DNA of 64,000 bases, taken from Styela clava (lineage: Eukaryota > Chordata > Ascidiacea > Stolidobranchia > Styelidae). Below are positions 1 through 9,794 of the stretch, in pieces; within the stretch, counting starts at the first letter, position 1, and each line of letters opens with the position of its first letter. A program made the translations under genes and the position numbers. Location of the stretch: NCBI RefSeq assembly GCF_964204865.1, contig NC_135254.1, positions 7,383,001 to 7,447,000 of the forward strand, in the 5' to 3' direction. A model generated the notes under the pieces. That model was not told the origin of the DNA. It saw nothing but the letters and a program-made list of their open reading frames with translations, and searched no databases.

Positions 1-2
1 TT

Positions 3-347
3 GCACAAGAATACCAATCTGAGACTACCCAAATTCAACAAGACGAAAGAAGAGCCATGCCCATAAAGACCATTAATTCTGGTAAGGCCATGCAAAGAAA
101 TTCTCCATTATCCAGTTACATAACAGAAACCCATCAAAACCATTCACAACAGCTTGGCACCCATATCCTGGGACCAAACCAGCAACAATTTTCATCTCAG
201 AATATACCTCAATATGGAAATACGTACTATAAGCCAGTAAAACCACCCAAACCAAGCTCTTTGGTACAGACCAATACAAGGTCACAAGAAAATATAGGAA
301 ATAGCTCTCAGGACCAGCAAGGTGATAATCACATAGCATTTGTGTGA
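3..347 (+). CDS. 3'-terminal coding exon of an unidentified gene (partial)
   Basis: The frame is open from the window edge at base 3 to a TGA at 345-347, so the 5' part of the gene lies outside. The visible 114 residues are Gln/Asn/Ser-rich and of low complexity, with a proline-lysine patch (KPVKPPKPSS) that could be an SH3-type ligand. The protein ends in HIAFV, a hydrophobic C-terminus that could fit a class II PDZ ligand, which is inference only. An AATAAA at 378-383 lies only about 30 bases past the stop, supporting a true gene end. I recognise no domain. It could be the disordered tail of a scaffold or membrane protein. An overlapping minus-strand frame (73-339) is a shadow. Confidence 0.5.
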   Translation, partial: AQEYQSETTQIQQDERRAMPIKTINSGKAMQRNSPLSSYITETHQNHSQQLGTHILGPNQQQFSSQNIPQYGNTYYKPVKPPKPSSLVQTNTRSQENIGNSSQDQQGDNHIAFV

Positions 348-377
348 ATTGGGACTTTTAAGCTAAATTCATCATTT

Positions 378-383
378 AATAAA
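378..383 (+). terminator. Poly(A) signal AATAAA for the left-edge gene
   Basis: AATAAA 31 bases after the TGA of the exon ending at 347. The position fits a very short 3'UTR. Confidence 0.45.
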
Positions 384-538
384 AATACACAAGGTAACCC
401 AAAAAACATAACCCAGGTTATTTGGAACATATTCTAGAGAGATTTTGTGTGAGGCGTCCTAGATTAATGTAATTTATGAGTACAATCATACAGAATCAAG
501 TTCAAGTGTTGAATAAATTTTCATAGAAGAAATTTATG

Positions 539-750
539 CGCTCCAGAAGTGTGTGTACCAATATGGAGGTAACTAATTTTGTTCGCCTACTTTACATCAA
601 GTTGTGTGAAGGCATGAATACTTATGGGCAGGGGGTATGTTCACTTGGCTAACACAGACAGTCCCTGAACTCGTAATAGAACTAAAACAAGGAAAATAAG
701 AATAAAATTATCGCATAACCCTAACCTGGTACACATACTACGGGAGTACC
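539..750 (+). mobile_element. MITE, family A (CTCC..GTGTACC ends)
   Basis: About 212 bp with imperfect inverted ends: CTCCAGAAGTGTGTGTACCA on the left and the complement of CTCCCGTAGTATGTGTACCA on the right. The near-identical words GAAATTTATG (529-538) and GAAATTCATG (751-760) flank it, consistent with a target duplication of 8 bp or more. Sister copies lie at 12427-12650, 33393-33588 and 42638-42848, with fragments elsewhere. No coding capacity. Confidence 0.75.
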
Positions 751-837
751 GAAATTCATGGGTTTACTTTTCTGAGTTACCTTGTACATCGGTCTTATAT
801 GTTTTGATCCTTGGTATTTGCATTGATGAATAGTTCG

Positions 838-1045
838 ATTTCAATCTTCCATGGTTTTTGTGTTTGGCTTGATAGCTTTGTAGATTGACTTTTATGAAGA
901 TTCATGGATTGGCGAAACTGTTTATAACCTTTCTATTTTCATTTAAAATTCTTCAGTGATTCATGGTTTTTGTGTTAGGCATGATAGCTTGGTGATATTG
1001 ACTTTTGAAAGGTCTCTGGGTTAGTTAAACTATTTATAACCGGTC
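838..1045 (+). repeat. Imperfect tandem duplication, two units of about 85-110 bp
   Basis: Both units carry ATGGTTTTTGTGTT, then GCxTGATAGCTT, then TTGACTTTT and end in TTTATAACC. They begin near 848 and 961. The copies differ at roughly a fifth of positions, so the duplication is old. No function seen. Confidence 0.6.
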
Positions 1046-1485
1046 TTTTCTTTCGCTAGCAGCATTGTACTGTAAATGCTTGTCTATAGTCGAACAATAA
1101 GAGGTTTTAAAGCGTACCAGAACATATCATTCCACTGCATTTTTGTGTTATATTTGTTCTTCAATCTATAAGTTTTATTTTCTTTACGTACTTATTTTTT
1201 AAACACTGTCATTGATATACTTTTATAATTGTTCATTCTTTTGCATTGTTCACTAGCCTTCACTTGGTACACAACTCATTAAGTGCCCTTTTAAACTGGA
1301 CATATCCAAATATTTTGGAATCTTAATCTCCAAATTTTACAAATTCACTGCACAAGTCAAATTCAAAATAACCTACATACCATATTTTGGTGAACAGTCA
1401 TTTAATGATAGAATTTGATTTTGCTTCAAAAAATTGAAATGCTGTGAGAATATTTTAGGTACACCATAATTACATTTCTCTAAAT

Positions 1486-1669
1486 CAGTGGTTTCCAACC
1501 TTTATAGCTTTTGGCACATATGGCTCCCTTGCTTATCATCCCAGTTGTATTTATAGTTTTGATTGATTGGTAGAGTTCAAATCCCCTTATGTTCAAAAAT
1601 TCATGCTCAAAAAAGTGAAAACACCCTTATCCAGCGATGAAACCCTCTGGCCCCAGTTACAAACTACTG
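1486..1669 (+). mobile_element. hAT-like MITE (CAGTGGTTTCCAACC end)
   Basis: 184 bp from CAGTGGTTTCCAACC to a degenerate AACTACTG. The flanks CTCTAAAT (1478-1485) and GCCTAAAT (1670-1677) agree at 6 of 8 bases, as expected of an old hAT 8-bp duplication. The start word recurs at 28446. Confidence 0.5.
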
Positions 1670-2238
1670 GCCTAAATCTTTTATTTCAAAAAATGCATTG
1701 AATCACCTTAACTTGCCATGTTCATATATTCTTGTACAGTTATATCTATACAAAACGTTTTTAACTTTTCATATCTTAACACACTGTTCCTGCTATATTT
1801 TTATACCTCCATTATTTTATTAGCAGTCACCCTTTTCTTCCAAATGTTATATAAAGACTCTTATATATTATGTGAGCTGACTTATGTCCAACTATTTATT
1901 TATCTGTCTTGTACTAAGTTTTATTCCCGCTGTTTTTCGACTGGTAAAGCTGTCATCTCAACATACTTTGTGAAATTTAGCAAAAACTTAAAACAAATCT
2001 TATAAGTGTCTTGCCGAATAGTTTTAGTTCTGTATATTAATTATATTGATGAATAAATAGATGTATAAAATCCTATATATATTGTGTGCAGTAATACTAT
2101 TCATATTTATAATATATATCCACTGTTTATATGCCTCATTTTCACTGTATTTTCAATTCATTTTCACTGATACAATATTGGTACAGAATAATTCATTGGT
2201 ACTTTATCAAGTTGTTCGGCTCTCATGGCTAGAATTCG

Positions 2239-2529
2239 TTAGGTGCGCACAACCATCTGTAATTGACATTAGATGATGAACTTCCCTTTTTCCTTATGGT
2301 ATTATGAAATCAAACATTGTTATTAATAAATTCCTACCCAAAATACTGGAAGATCCTTGATGCCATTTTCACAATTCAAATTATTTTTCAATTCAACCTT
2401 GAAGATATGCCGCTCATCAGTATTGTAAATCTTCCTGTGCATTGATGAAACCTCCACCATTGGAGACCTGTAATACTGTTTCGAGTTACGAGGTGTCAGA
2501 GAGACTGGTCTAGTTTGACGAGTGGCCAT
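2239..2529 (-). CDS. Possible small two-exon gene of unknown family
   Basis: On the minus strand a strong acceptor (pyrimidine tract ending TTGCCAG, exon from 2537) precedes an ATG at 2529 and a 64-codon frame beginning MATRQTRPVSLTPRN and ending KDLPVFW. A GTAGGA donor follows at 2337. An 81-bp intron would join to 2256-2239, adding MVVRT and a stop, for 69 residues. The protein is basic at its N-terminus. I recognise no family. Alternatively the last exon is different, or the frame is chance. The splice signals and composition look better than neighbouring random frames, but the case is weak without transcripts. Confidence 0.3.
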
Positions 2530-3177
2530 TTTCCAATCTGGCAAGAAATACAAATAAAATTCAGGTATAATAAACACATTTCATGTACATACTGTTTTTT
2601 TTGGTACTTGGGAATGTGTTATAAATATGTGTTGCACTGAATGAAGTCACCGACTAATGAGTACAGCGGGATGGGTGAGGACAGAAAATGGTCACTGAAC
2701 AATCATTAATTCATTACAGATGCTCAAATAAATACTAAGATTCTGTAGAAAGTGGTAGGATGGATGCCTATGATTTTATATGTTCCGGTACCGGTATACC
2801 CGGTACCTAATAAGAAATGGTGATCCCACTTTGGCCCAAAACCGGTAATTAGGGCCACGAAAGCATATTTTGACGGTGGTTTTGCTTAGGATATACGGTA
2901 TGCTACCTTCAGTGAATATAGCAAGACTTAGCAACTAGCCTAGATTGAAAGGGTGCCGAATTCGATAAACCATATATTTACGGATAAACCCATTATACTT
3001 TTGGTTGGAGGCCAACGACTTTGCTTTGAGCAACCTTGTAAATAAAACTGTAAAATGATACCGTACATCAAGTCTCACTGTTCGCCTGTATAATTGCGAA
3101 TGTTTACATGTCCCGAGTTATACACTTTCAGAGTATATTTGTTCATCATTTGGGGTTTAATCATCGCTAGTTTAACT

Positions 3178-3455
3178 CAGGGTGCTCCAAACCCAGGCCC
3201 GTTATTACCCAGCTTCATGTGGCCCGCGTCGCATTCGCAGAGTAATCAAAAAATTGCATTTGGGGTTGATGAGTTTAGTGTGTTTTTTGGTGGTTTTTGC
3301 ATGTTATAGCTTGATAAATGACCAATACTGATGAGTGTCTGTACAATAAAAGGGTTTTGTATTGCCCCGTTTATCTAATCTTGGCACTATTGTGGCCCGC
3401 GAACGATGAAAAAATAATTTTATTGTCCCGGAGCCGACAACCTTGGACCACCCTA
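3178..3455 (+). mobile_element. hAT-like MITE with perfect 8-bp target duplication
   Basis: 278 bp. It starts CAGGGTGCTCCAAACC and ends CCTTGGACCACCCTA. It is flanked on both sides by GTTTAACT (3170-3177 and 3456-3463). The internal sequence (GTGGCCCGCGTCGCATT, CACTATTGTGGCCC) is shared with a copy at 8275-8628. It contains an AATAAA near 3345. Confidence 0.8.
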
Positions 3456-4263
3456 GTTTAACTTATGGGTGTGACGTGGCATAAAGAATGCGTATATTTT
3501 TAAACATAACTTGACGAGTCCGGCAAAGTGAGCCCCTTGAAAACCAATGAAAAGTGCTCGGTCAGGTCATGGATGAGCAGGTAAGCAACGTGTTTCTGTG
3601 ATTCGCATTTATAAAATTCGAAATGTAATTGCACATGGGTTTAAGTTATTACTGATGAATATCATAATTATTTATTTGTTTTATTTAATATTTGAATGTT
3701 GTTATGAAAACGATTAACGGCGCGGAATTTCCTTAGTTGTAAGTGGCGCATTCATCTGATTTGGGAAATTGAAGGACGCGTCTTTACTTTTTACCTTGTG
3801 TACACGAATCCCGCGTTCGTTGATAGTGACTCGCTAAAAGTTTTACAACAGAAAGCGAAGGTACCGGTACCGCATTTGTTGAATTGAGATTAATTCTATA
3901 ATAGCGATTTGAATATATTATATTGAGAAACCGTGACATATCGTCTCCTTACTTTACTGTCTAAATAGACTACAACTAGCATTGTTGAATTGAGCTACCG
4001 TACCGTACATTTTATATTTATGTAATATTCGAAAACTGTGGCATACAGGCATACGGTACCGACACCCTACTATTGCTTTTTTATCGGCATATAGTACCTG
4101 TAACATTGTATCAGTGGGTAGCCGAACTTCAGCGCTGTTCTGTAATTAACCTTCTGTATGACCATCTTAGTAGGCTATTTTATGCTTGTTTTACTGTTTT
4201 AGAAGAGTGGCCATAACTGTCAAAGTCTTGTTGGGTTCTGGTTTAGTTTTCACAATCACAAAA

Positions 4264-5910
4264 ATGGAACTAACTGCTGACGGATATGATAAAGATCATT
4301 GTGCAGAAATAATGAAGAAGCTTAACGAAATGAGAAAAAATAAAGAATATTGTGACATTGCAATAAAGGTTGGTAATGAAGAAATCTTAGCACACAGAAA
4401 TATTTTGTCCACAGGGTCAGACTATTTCAGAGCAATGCTGTTTCATGAAAATGTTGAAAGTCGATCTGGCGTCATTCAAATGAAACAAACTGAATTTTCA
4501 AGCGTTAGGATTTGCATTGATTTCATTTACACTGGACATGTTAGCATTCCTGACTCTAAAAATTGCAAACAACTAATGCATACTGCTCATATTATGCAGC
4601 TACAAAAAGTTTGCGAGAATGTTGCGACATATCTTCGAAAGAAAATAAATATAGAGTCGTTTTATTCAGCAAAGATAATTGCAGATATGTTCAATTGTAC
4701 AAAATTACTTGAATGTTGTGAAAAGTTTGCTTTAAAAAATTTTCAACATTTAGCTATGAAGGATGATTTTAAACATTTAGAGAAGGAATTTGTTTCTTTG
4801 TTGATTGGATCACGGAATACAAAAGCTTCCGAAGACATAAAATGCAAGGCTCTGATTATTTGGACAAATTTTGAGAGAGGAACTCGAACTTCTACTTTTG
4901 AAGCACTTTTTGAAAAATTGAATTTGACTAAAATTGCTTCGAAATATCGGTCATATCTTATTCAAAAAGAGCCTTCAGTTTTCAACTCAGATTTATGTAC
5001 GAGTGCTCTAACTCAAGCCAATGATTTAACAAATGTAGAGCCAGAGGATGTTGACATAGCCACCTCAAAATTTGTGACTAATGAAAATGTAATTGCAGTG
5101 TTTAGTAAAACAACATGTTCCATCCATGTTTTCAATCCATTTCTGAAAACCTGGACAGAAATGCAGAAGATCGATAAGGAATTTGTTGCTAAATACTTCA
5201 CTGCAGCAGTGCTTAATGACATTATATATGTTTTTGGAAATTACGGGAACAATTATAAGTTGGATTACATCGACATCAATGCTACATGGGTTCGACTGGA
5301 CGATCGAAAATCAGCTAAGAAACGTGCGATCGGTGTTGCCTTTGGCAACTATATTTACGCATTTGCTGATCATGGTTGGTATAGTAATGCTGTTGAGAAA
5401 TATGACCCATATGATGGAACTTGGTCTGATGTCACGCATAAGCCAGTGGAAGGATTTGGATCATCTATTGTTTCTCTTGAAAGTTTCATCTACTGCATAG
5501 GAGGGGTGAACAATACTGGACATATGTCGAATAACTTGAGATTTAATCCATTAGATTTAACATGGAGAGAACTTCCGTCAATGCCAACTGCACGAAAATT
5601 TTCTTCTGCAGCCGGACTCGAGGAAAAAATTTATGTAATGGGTGGGACTCAAAGCTTCCATTTGAATATTGTAGAGTGTTTCGATATAGTTGCAGAAACG
5701 TGGACCACTGTTGCTAGTTTAAACAATGCAAGGGCAAAGTTTACTTCATGTGTTGTGGGAGATAAGCTATTTGTTGTTGGAGGGGAGCTTTCTAACAATA
5801 CAATTGAAGAACTGGATCCTGAGAGTAATAACTGGAATGTTGTAGATAAAATGAGTGGAAAATTCATTCAAGCCAATGCTTCCGTTCCACTGTATATTCT
5901 TCTCCCTTAG
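4264..5910 (+). CDS. BTB-BACK-kelch (KLHL-type) protein, intronless coding region
   Basis: 548 residues from ATG 4264. A frame of 26 further codons runs upstream to 4186, but a pyrimidine-rich AG acceptor at 4200 lies between, so I choose the internal ATG (context AAAATGG). Residues about 10-115 are a BTB/POZ fold (CDIAIKVGNEEILAHRNIL, then YFRAML and CIDFIYTG). A BACK domain runs to about 225. From about 270 there are kelch-type blades with Y/F-x-GG and W spacing (YCIGGVNN, YVMGGTQ, FVVGGELSNN). In this family BTB/BACK binds cullin-3 and the propeller recruits substrates for ubiquitylation; which substrate cannot be told. The first blades are degenerate. The nearest candidate poly(A) signal is AATAAA at 6974. 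Confidence 0.9.
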   Translation: MELTADGYDKDHCAEIMKKLNEMRKNKEYCDIAIKVGNEEILAHRNILSTGSDYFRAMLFHENVESRSGVIQMKQTEFSSVRICIDFIYTGHVSIPDSKNCKQLMHTAHIMQLQKVCENVATYLRKKINIESFYSAKIIADMFNCTKLLECCEKFALKNFQHLAMKDDFKHLEKEFVSLLIGSRNTKASEDIKCKALIIWTNFERGTRTSTFEALFEKLNLTKIASKYRSYLIQKEPSVFNSDLCTSALTQANDLTNVEPEDVDIATSKFVTNENVIAVFSKTTCSIHVFNPFLKTWTEMQKIDKEFVAKYFTAAVLNDIIYVFGNYGNNYKLDYIDINATWVRLDDRKSAKKRAIGVAFGNYIYAFADHGWYSNAVEKYDPYDGTWSDVTHKPVEGFGSSIVSLESFIYCIGGVNNTGHMSNNLRFNPLDLTWRELPSMPTARKFSSAAGLEEKIYVMGGTQSFHLNIVECFDIVAETWTTVASLNNARAKFTSCVVGDKLFVVGGELSNNTIEELDPESNNWNVVDKMSGKFIQANASVPLYILLP

Positions 5911-7240
5911 CAAAGGTTGAATTTGTTGATCTACTTCCCTACCTAGAAAAGTTTTCTGTCAACACACAACTGTTGTCTTTTAGATCTCATTTATTTGCTA
6001 TCAGGTCGCCTTCCAGCTGGAAGACAAAAAACTGTGCTCGCAGTCTCACAAATCAGTTTTAGCTTCTGAACTCGGTTTGATTGCATTGTTTCAATTGTAT
6101 TGACACACAAGTTCAGCAATTTTATGCGATTATTGTATTACTTATAAGTGTATAAAATTTGTATTGGGAATTAATATTCATCGATATTGATGTAATGGAT
6201 CATTTGAAACCAGCACTGTGAAGTAGAAGCTTGTTATGTTTGTACTGGTATTGTAGGGAATTAAGAGAGACACCTTTTTAACGCAAAATGAAAGCGATAG
6301 AAATATTGGGAAACCGGCAGTTATGCAGAGGCGAGAGCCGTTGAAGCACGCACCCCGGCGCTTACTGACTTTGGCCGATATATATCGTTGGTTTACTGCC
6401 GATCGGAATTAATTTATATAATTTATATCGGCCCGATATATCAGTAGACCGATATATTGGTCGAGCTCTCATTATTAACATGAAAATATAATTTATATCA
6501 TTATTATTTTATAACATATTATTATGAACACTGTATTCTTAGACTTGTGAATAATAGAATTTAAATTTTGTCTAAACCAAAATTACCATCAATGGCATTA
6601 GTTCATTTCCCACTGTGTATATCATTTCCACCAACTGCTTAATTCTATTTTTGTAAAATTTTTATTTCTACCATCTTAAATCCCTCATTTTATTCGCTGG
6701 TATATTCTTTCCTGAGCTGAATGACCATAATAACATGATTTGCGTTTTGAAAGCTGTTACTTTATTCCTTTTTGACAGTGTGCTTTTCTGAAAAATATTG
6801 TTGATGATGTGTATGTGGCTACTTTTTCTTTATATTGGCGTATTATACTTTTGAATGTTCAATTCAATTTTTTATTTATGTTAAAATCTTATTTGTAGGT
6901 ATTTTATAAATACCGTTTTTGCCCCTTACACAGGGGAGGCCAGGATTATAGCGAATGTACCACTGATAATTCAAATAAAAGTACAAAAAAACAAAAAATT
7001 TGGGCAAAAATCTTACCGCCCAGAATTACTTCCTCATGTTATTAATCTTGGGTAACATTACTGCTCATTTGGTGCAAACTGTAACATATCGTATGTATGC
7101 TAACCACTGAGATATTGTGTTCTACAATTACATTACCACTGTTCCATGAGTTGGCATCTTTTTCATAGAGAAATAAAACACTTTCATATTATTTCCACTG
7201 TAGATATAACATATATTCCTGCATTTTTTTGTATTTTCAG
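5911..7240. other. Intergenic region without recognised gene
   Basis: AT-rich sequence between the KLHL gene and VPS72. 6360-6475 is rich in CCGATATAT words in both orientations and resembles the GATA/CCGATA block at 26570-26684, probably decayed transposon ends. An AATAAA at 6974-6979 could end the KLHL transcript. An acceptor (TATTTTCAG) ends at 7240, before VPS72. Confidence 0.4.
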
Positions 7241-7292
7241 ACTCAAAATCGAATTTATAAATTTAGTGAAATTTTTTCTGCTATAAATCATC

Positions 7293-8240
7293 ATGGCTGC
7301 TGCAAGAGAGCCACGTTGTACTGCAGGAAATCGGATGTCAAAGGTCATGGAAGAGGAACTAGACGAGGATGACTTTTATAAGACTACGTACGGAGGTTTT
7401 GAAGAGGAAAAAGAAGATAATGATTTTGAGTCGGACCAAGAAGATTCCGCAGACGAAGTCGACTCAGATTTCGATATCTCGGAAAACGATGAAATTGTCA
7501 GCGATCAAGATGAAGAAACTATAAAACAATCTGAGAAAAAACGAAAAAGAGGAGCGAACACAAAAGCTTATAAAGATCCCTCAATTAAAAAAGCAAAAAA
7601 AGATGAAAAAGAAATTAGTAAAAGTGATGATAACAAGGAAGAAAAAGTTCCGAAAGAGGCGAAAAAAACTGAACCAACTGCCGTAAACAATGACGGGCCA
7701 AGTCGTAAATCATCTCGTCGCGCCACGGCAGCAAATTCCTATTTAATAAGCATGAAAGTAAAAGAACGTAAAATCGCAGACCAAAAGAAAAAAGAAACTG
7801 TGAAAAAACCAATGGCTGGAGTGAGACGTTTGACCCAGGAAGAATTAATGCAAGAGGCGGAAAGAACGGAACGTAAAAACTTGAAATCGCTGCACAACTA
7901 TCAACGTCTCGAAGCAAATCGAAAAAAATCTAGCACAAAAAAGCGAACATTTGCAGAACCAACAATCAAATACTTATCGACAACAATGCCATCAGTGGAC
8001 CCGGATGAGCCATCAAAAATTTCGAGAGATTTTATAATTTTCTCTGAACCTGAAGTTTTTAAAAATGAATTCCACTGGAAAAAACAGCCTCGAATCAATA
8101 AACCTATATGTCCAGTTACAAATAAGCCTGCCAGATATATAGACCCACTTACTAATATTCCTTATTATGACATGGATGCTTTTAAACTTATTCGTGAAGC
8201 ACATACTTTATCACTGGCAAAACGTGATAAGGTAAAATGA
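7293..8240 (+). CDS. VPS72: Vacuolar protein sorting 72 homolog / YL1, H2A.Z chaperone subunit
   Basis: 315 residues, single exon, close to the vertebrate length (about 364). The N-terminus has the YL1 signature: AGNRMSKVMEEE, DDFYKTTYGGF and then an acidic stretch ending DEVDSDFDISENDE, the region that grips H2A.Z-H2B. A basic Lys-rich middle follows. The C-terminal 45 residues are the YL1_C motif (PICPVTNKPARY, then DPLTNIPYYD and FKLIREAH). Known role: subunit of the SRCAP and TIP60/p400 complexes, which deposit H2A.Z in chromatin. ATG 7293 is the first in frame after a strong splice acceptor at 7240, implying a 5'UTR intron or trans-splice site. A transposon-like repeat starts about 35 bases after the stop and may supply the AATAAA at 8508. 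Confidence 0.95.
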   Translation: MAAAREPRCTAGNRMSKVMEEELDEDDFYKTTYGGFEEEKEDNDFESDQEDSADEVDSDFDISENDEIVSDQDEETIKQSEKKRKRGANTKAYKDPSIKKAKKDEKEISKSDDNKEEKVPKEAKKTEPTAVNNDGPSRKSSRRATAANSYLISMKVKERKIADQKKKETVKKPMAGVRRLTQEELMQEAERTERKNLKSLHNYQRLEANRKKSSTKKRTFAEPTIKYLSTTMPSVDPDEPSKISRDFIIFSEPEVFKNEFHWKKQPRINKPICPVTNKPARYIDPLTNIPYYDMDAFKLIREAHTLSLAKRDKVK

Positions 8241-8274
8241 TTCTATAAATTTCTGGTTACACCTGATGGTTACA

Positions 8275-8628
8275 TCTGGCAGCCTCATTATCTGTGGCCC
8301 GTGTCACATTTGCTGGAGATTATTAATCAAAAATCGCATTTGTCTAGTCATAAAAATAACCAGAAAAATCTTTCGACATATTGTTGCATCACTAATGTCA
8401 CTGAATTGACTAAGAGTTATGACGATTTGCACATTTTAGAAAGTTTTTTGATGGTCTTTGCATGTTTTAGCTTGATAAATGACAAATAATGATCGATGTG
8501 TTTGCACAATAAAAGTGTTTGTTTTTTATTGCACTGTTTGCATATTCTTGGCACTATTGTGGCCCCTGAACAATGCAAAATTAATATTGTTGTTCCCAAA
8601 GCGGACAACTTTGGACCACCCTGGCTTA
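8275..8628 (+). mobile_element. hAT-like MITE copy in the VPS72 3' flank
   Basis: Shares GTGGCCCG, ATGTTTTAGCTTGATAAATGA, GGCACTATTGTGGCCC and the end GGACCACCCTG with the element at 3178-3455. The left end is eroded and no duplication was found. It contains AATAAA at 8508-8513, usable as a poly(A) signal for VPS72. Confidence 0.6.
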
Positions 8629-9054
8629 GACTGATAGCTTCCTGATGCATAAGCCAACTTTTCCGATTCAAAAAGCATTTCCAGGAACATTCTTCTGTGG
8701 CAAGGTTACTAATTTACCGTAGTAAAATGCTCAGATGTTATGACCTTGCTGCCCATCAAAAAATAATTAACACTGTATAATGGTTTGGATTATTCACATT
8801 AAAAGCAACATGCGACTTAATCATGTAAATTTTTTTGATGAGTCATTTTAAAATCTATACGCTGTCATGTTCACCTGAAGTTGAACTCTTTCAAATTTTG
8901 TAAAATTGAGTATACACTGCCTTAATTTTTATTCTACATTTTTCCAAGCCTAAGCTATAGTGCAGTTCTGTTTATTTGTGAAAAAATTTCCAATCGCCTG
9001 AGATCTTGATTATCTTTATGTTTGTACCCTGGTCTGTTTTGTCATTTAGGGTAC

Positions 9055-9383
9055 GGTAGGATTTACATATTTATCCCAAGGGAGAGGAAAGCTGCTAAGA
9101 CGACTTAATCACATAAACCACAGTTTGTCGTCCGGTTACATATCCATGTCGGGTATGGGATTAATTAACCAGTTATTTGTTTCAGATGCATGGACTTGAT
9201 GCTGAAGGAAGCCTTAACCGACTAGCAGTTATGTGAACCAGCCTATGGCGGCGAGGAGTCTACCAATCCTCTCACACATAATTATCTCCAATGGGATTCG
9301 AACCTGCGAACACACAAAAGGTAATCGGAGGTGCAGTGGCGAGCATATTCCTATCGCATAGCACGATGCGCCACACTGCCGAG
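9055..9383 (-). mobile_element. tRNA-derived SINE, near full length
   Basis: Reverse copy. Its head on the minus strand reads CTCGGCAGTGTGGCGCATCG (box A-like) and carries a box B-like GGTTCGAATCC-type word (GGATTCGAACC on plus). The body and tail continue to about 9055. The same family occurs at 21386, 24248, 27261, 48895 and 50921, plus tail fragments. Confidence 0.75.
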
Positions 9384-9507
9384 CCCTCACTTAAATTTTC
9401 TAATATGTGACTGTTAAACCTATTAAAATTATTCGGAGTGTATCTCTTTGTTTGTGCTGCAAAATTTTTCCAATTTTTCATGTATAAGATTTTGGTAATG
9501 TTTACTA

Positions 9508-9695
9508 GGGTTCCATTACATTTGAACCCACGGACATTTGAACCCATGACAATTGCACCTGCATACTATTGCACATATGGAAATTTTTTTGTTTTACCGA
9601 TAATTGAACCCATACTCACCCTAACCCATGGGTTTTAGCAACCGCATATAGATTGAACCCGCGGATATACGCATGGGTTCAAATGTCCGGTCACC
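9508..9695 (+). mobile_element. Short DNA transposon, ACATTTGAACCC family, with 8-bp target duplication
   Basis: 188 bp. It starts GGGTTCCATTACATTTGAAC and ends CAAATGTCCGGTCACC. Perfect duplication GTTTACTA lies at 9500-9507 and 9696-9703. This is the uninterrupted form of the element at 49135-49614. Confidence 0.8.
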
Positions 9696-9794
9696 GTTTA
9701 CTAGATATCAGTAATATCTGGTCTGTTACTCTGAAAGAAAAGTTTTTCTTCATTATTTCCATTTATATCAATTATTTTCTTTTCTAGATTGAAT

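Noticed and set aside
1718-2276. Two hydrophobic plus-strand frames of 95 and 71 codons
   Set aside because: Phe/Leu/Tyr-rich composition typical of AT-rich non-coding DNA; no splice or domain support.
5183-5500. 105-codon frame inside the KLHL gene
   Set aside because: Alternate-frame shadow of the kelch region.
7615-8204. Minus-strand frames across VPS72
   Set aside because: Mirror images of the Lys/Glu-rich VPS72 coding sequence.
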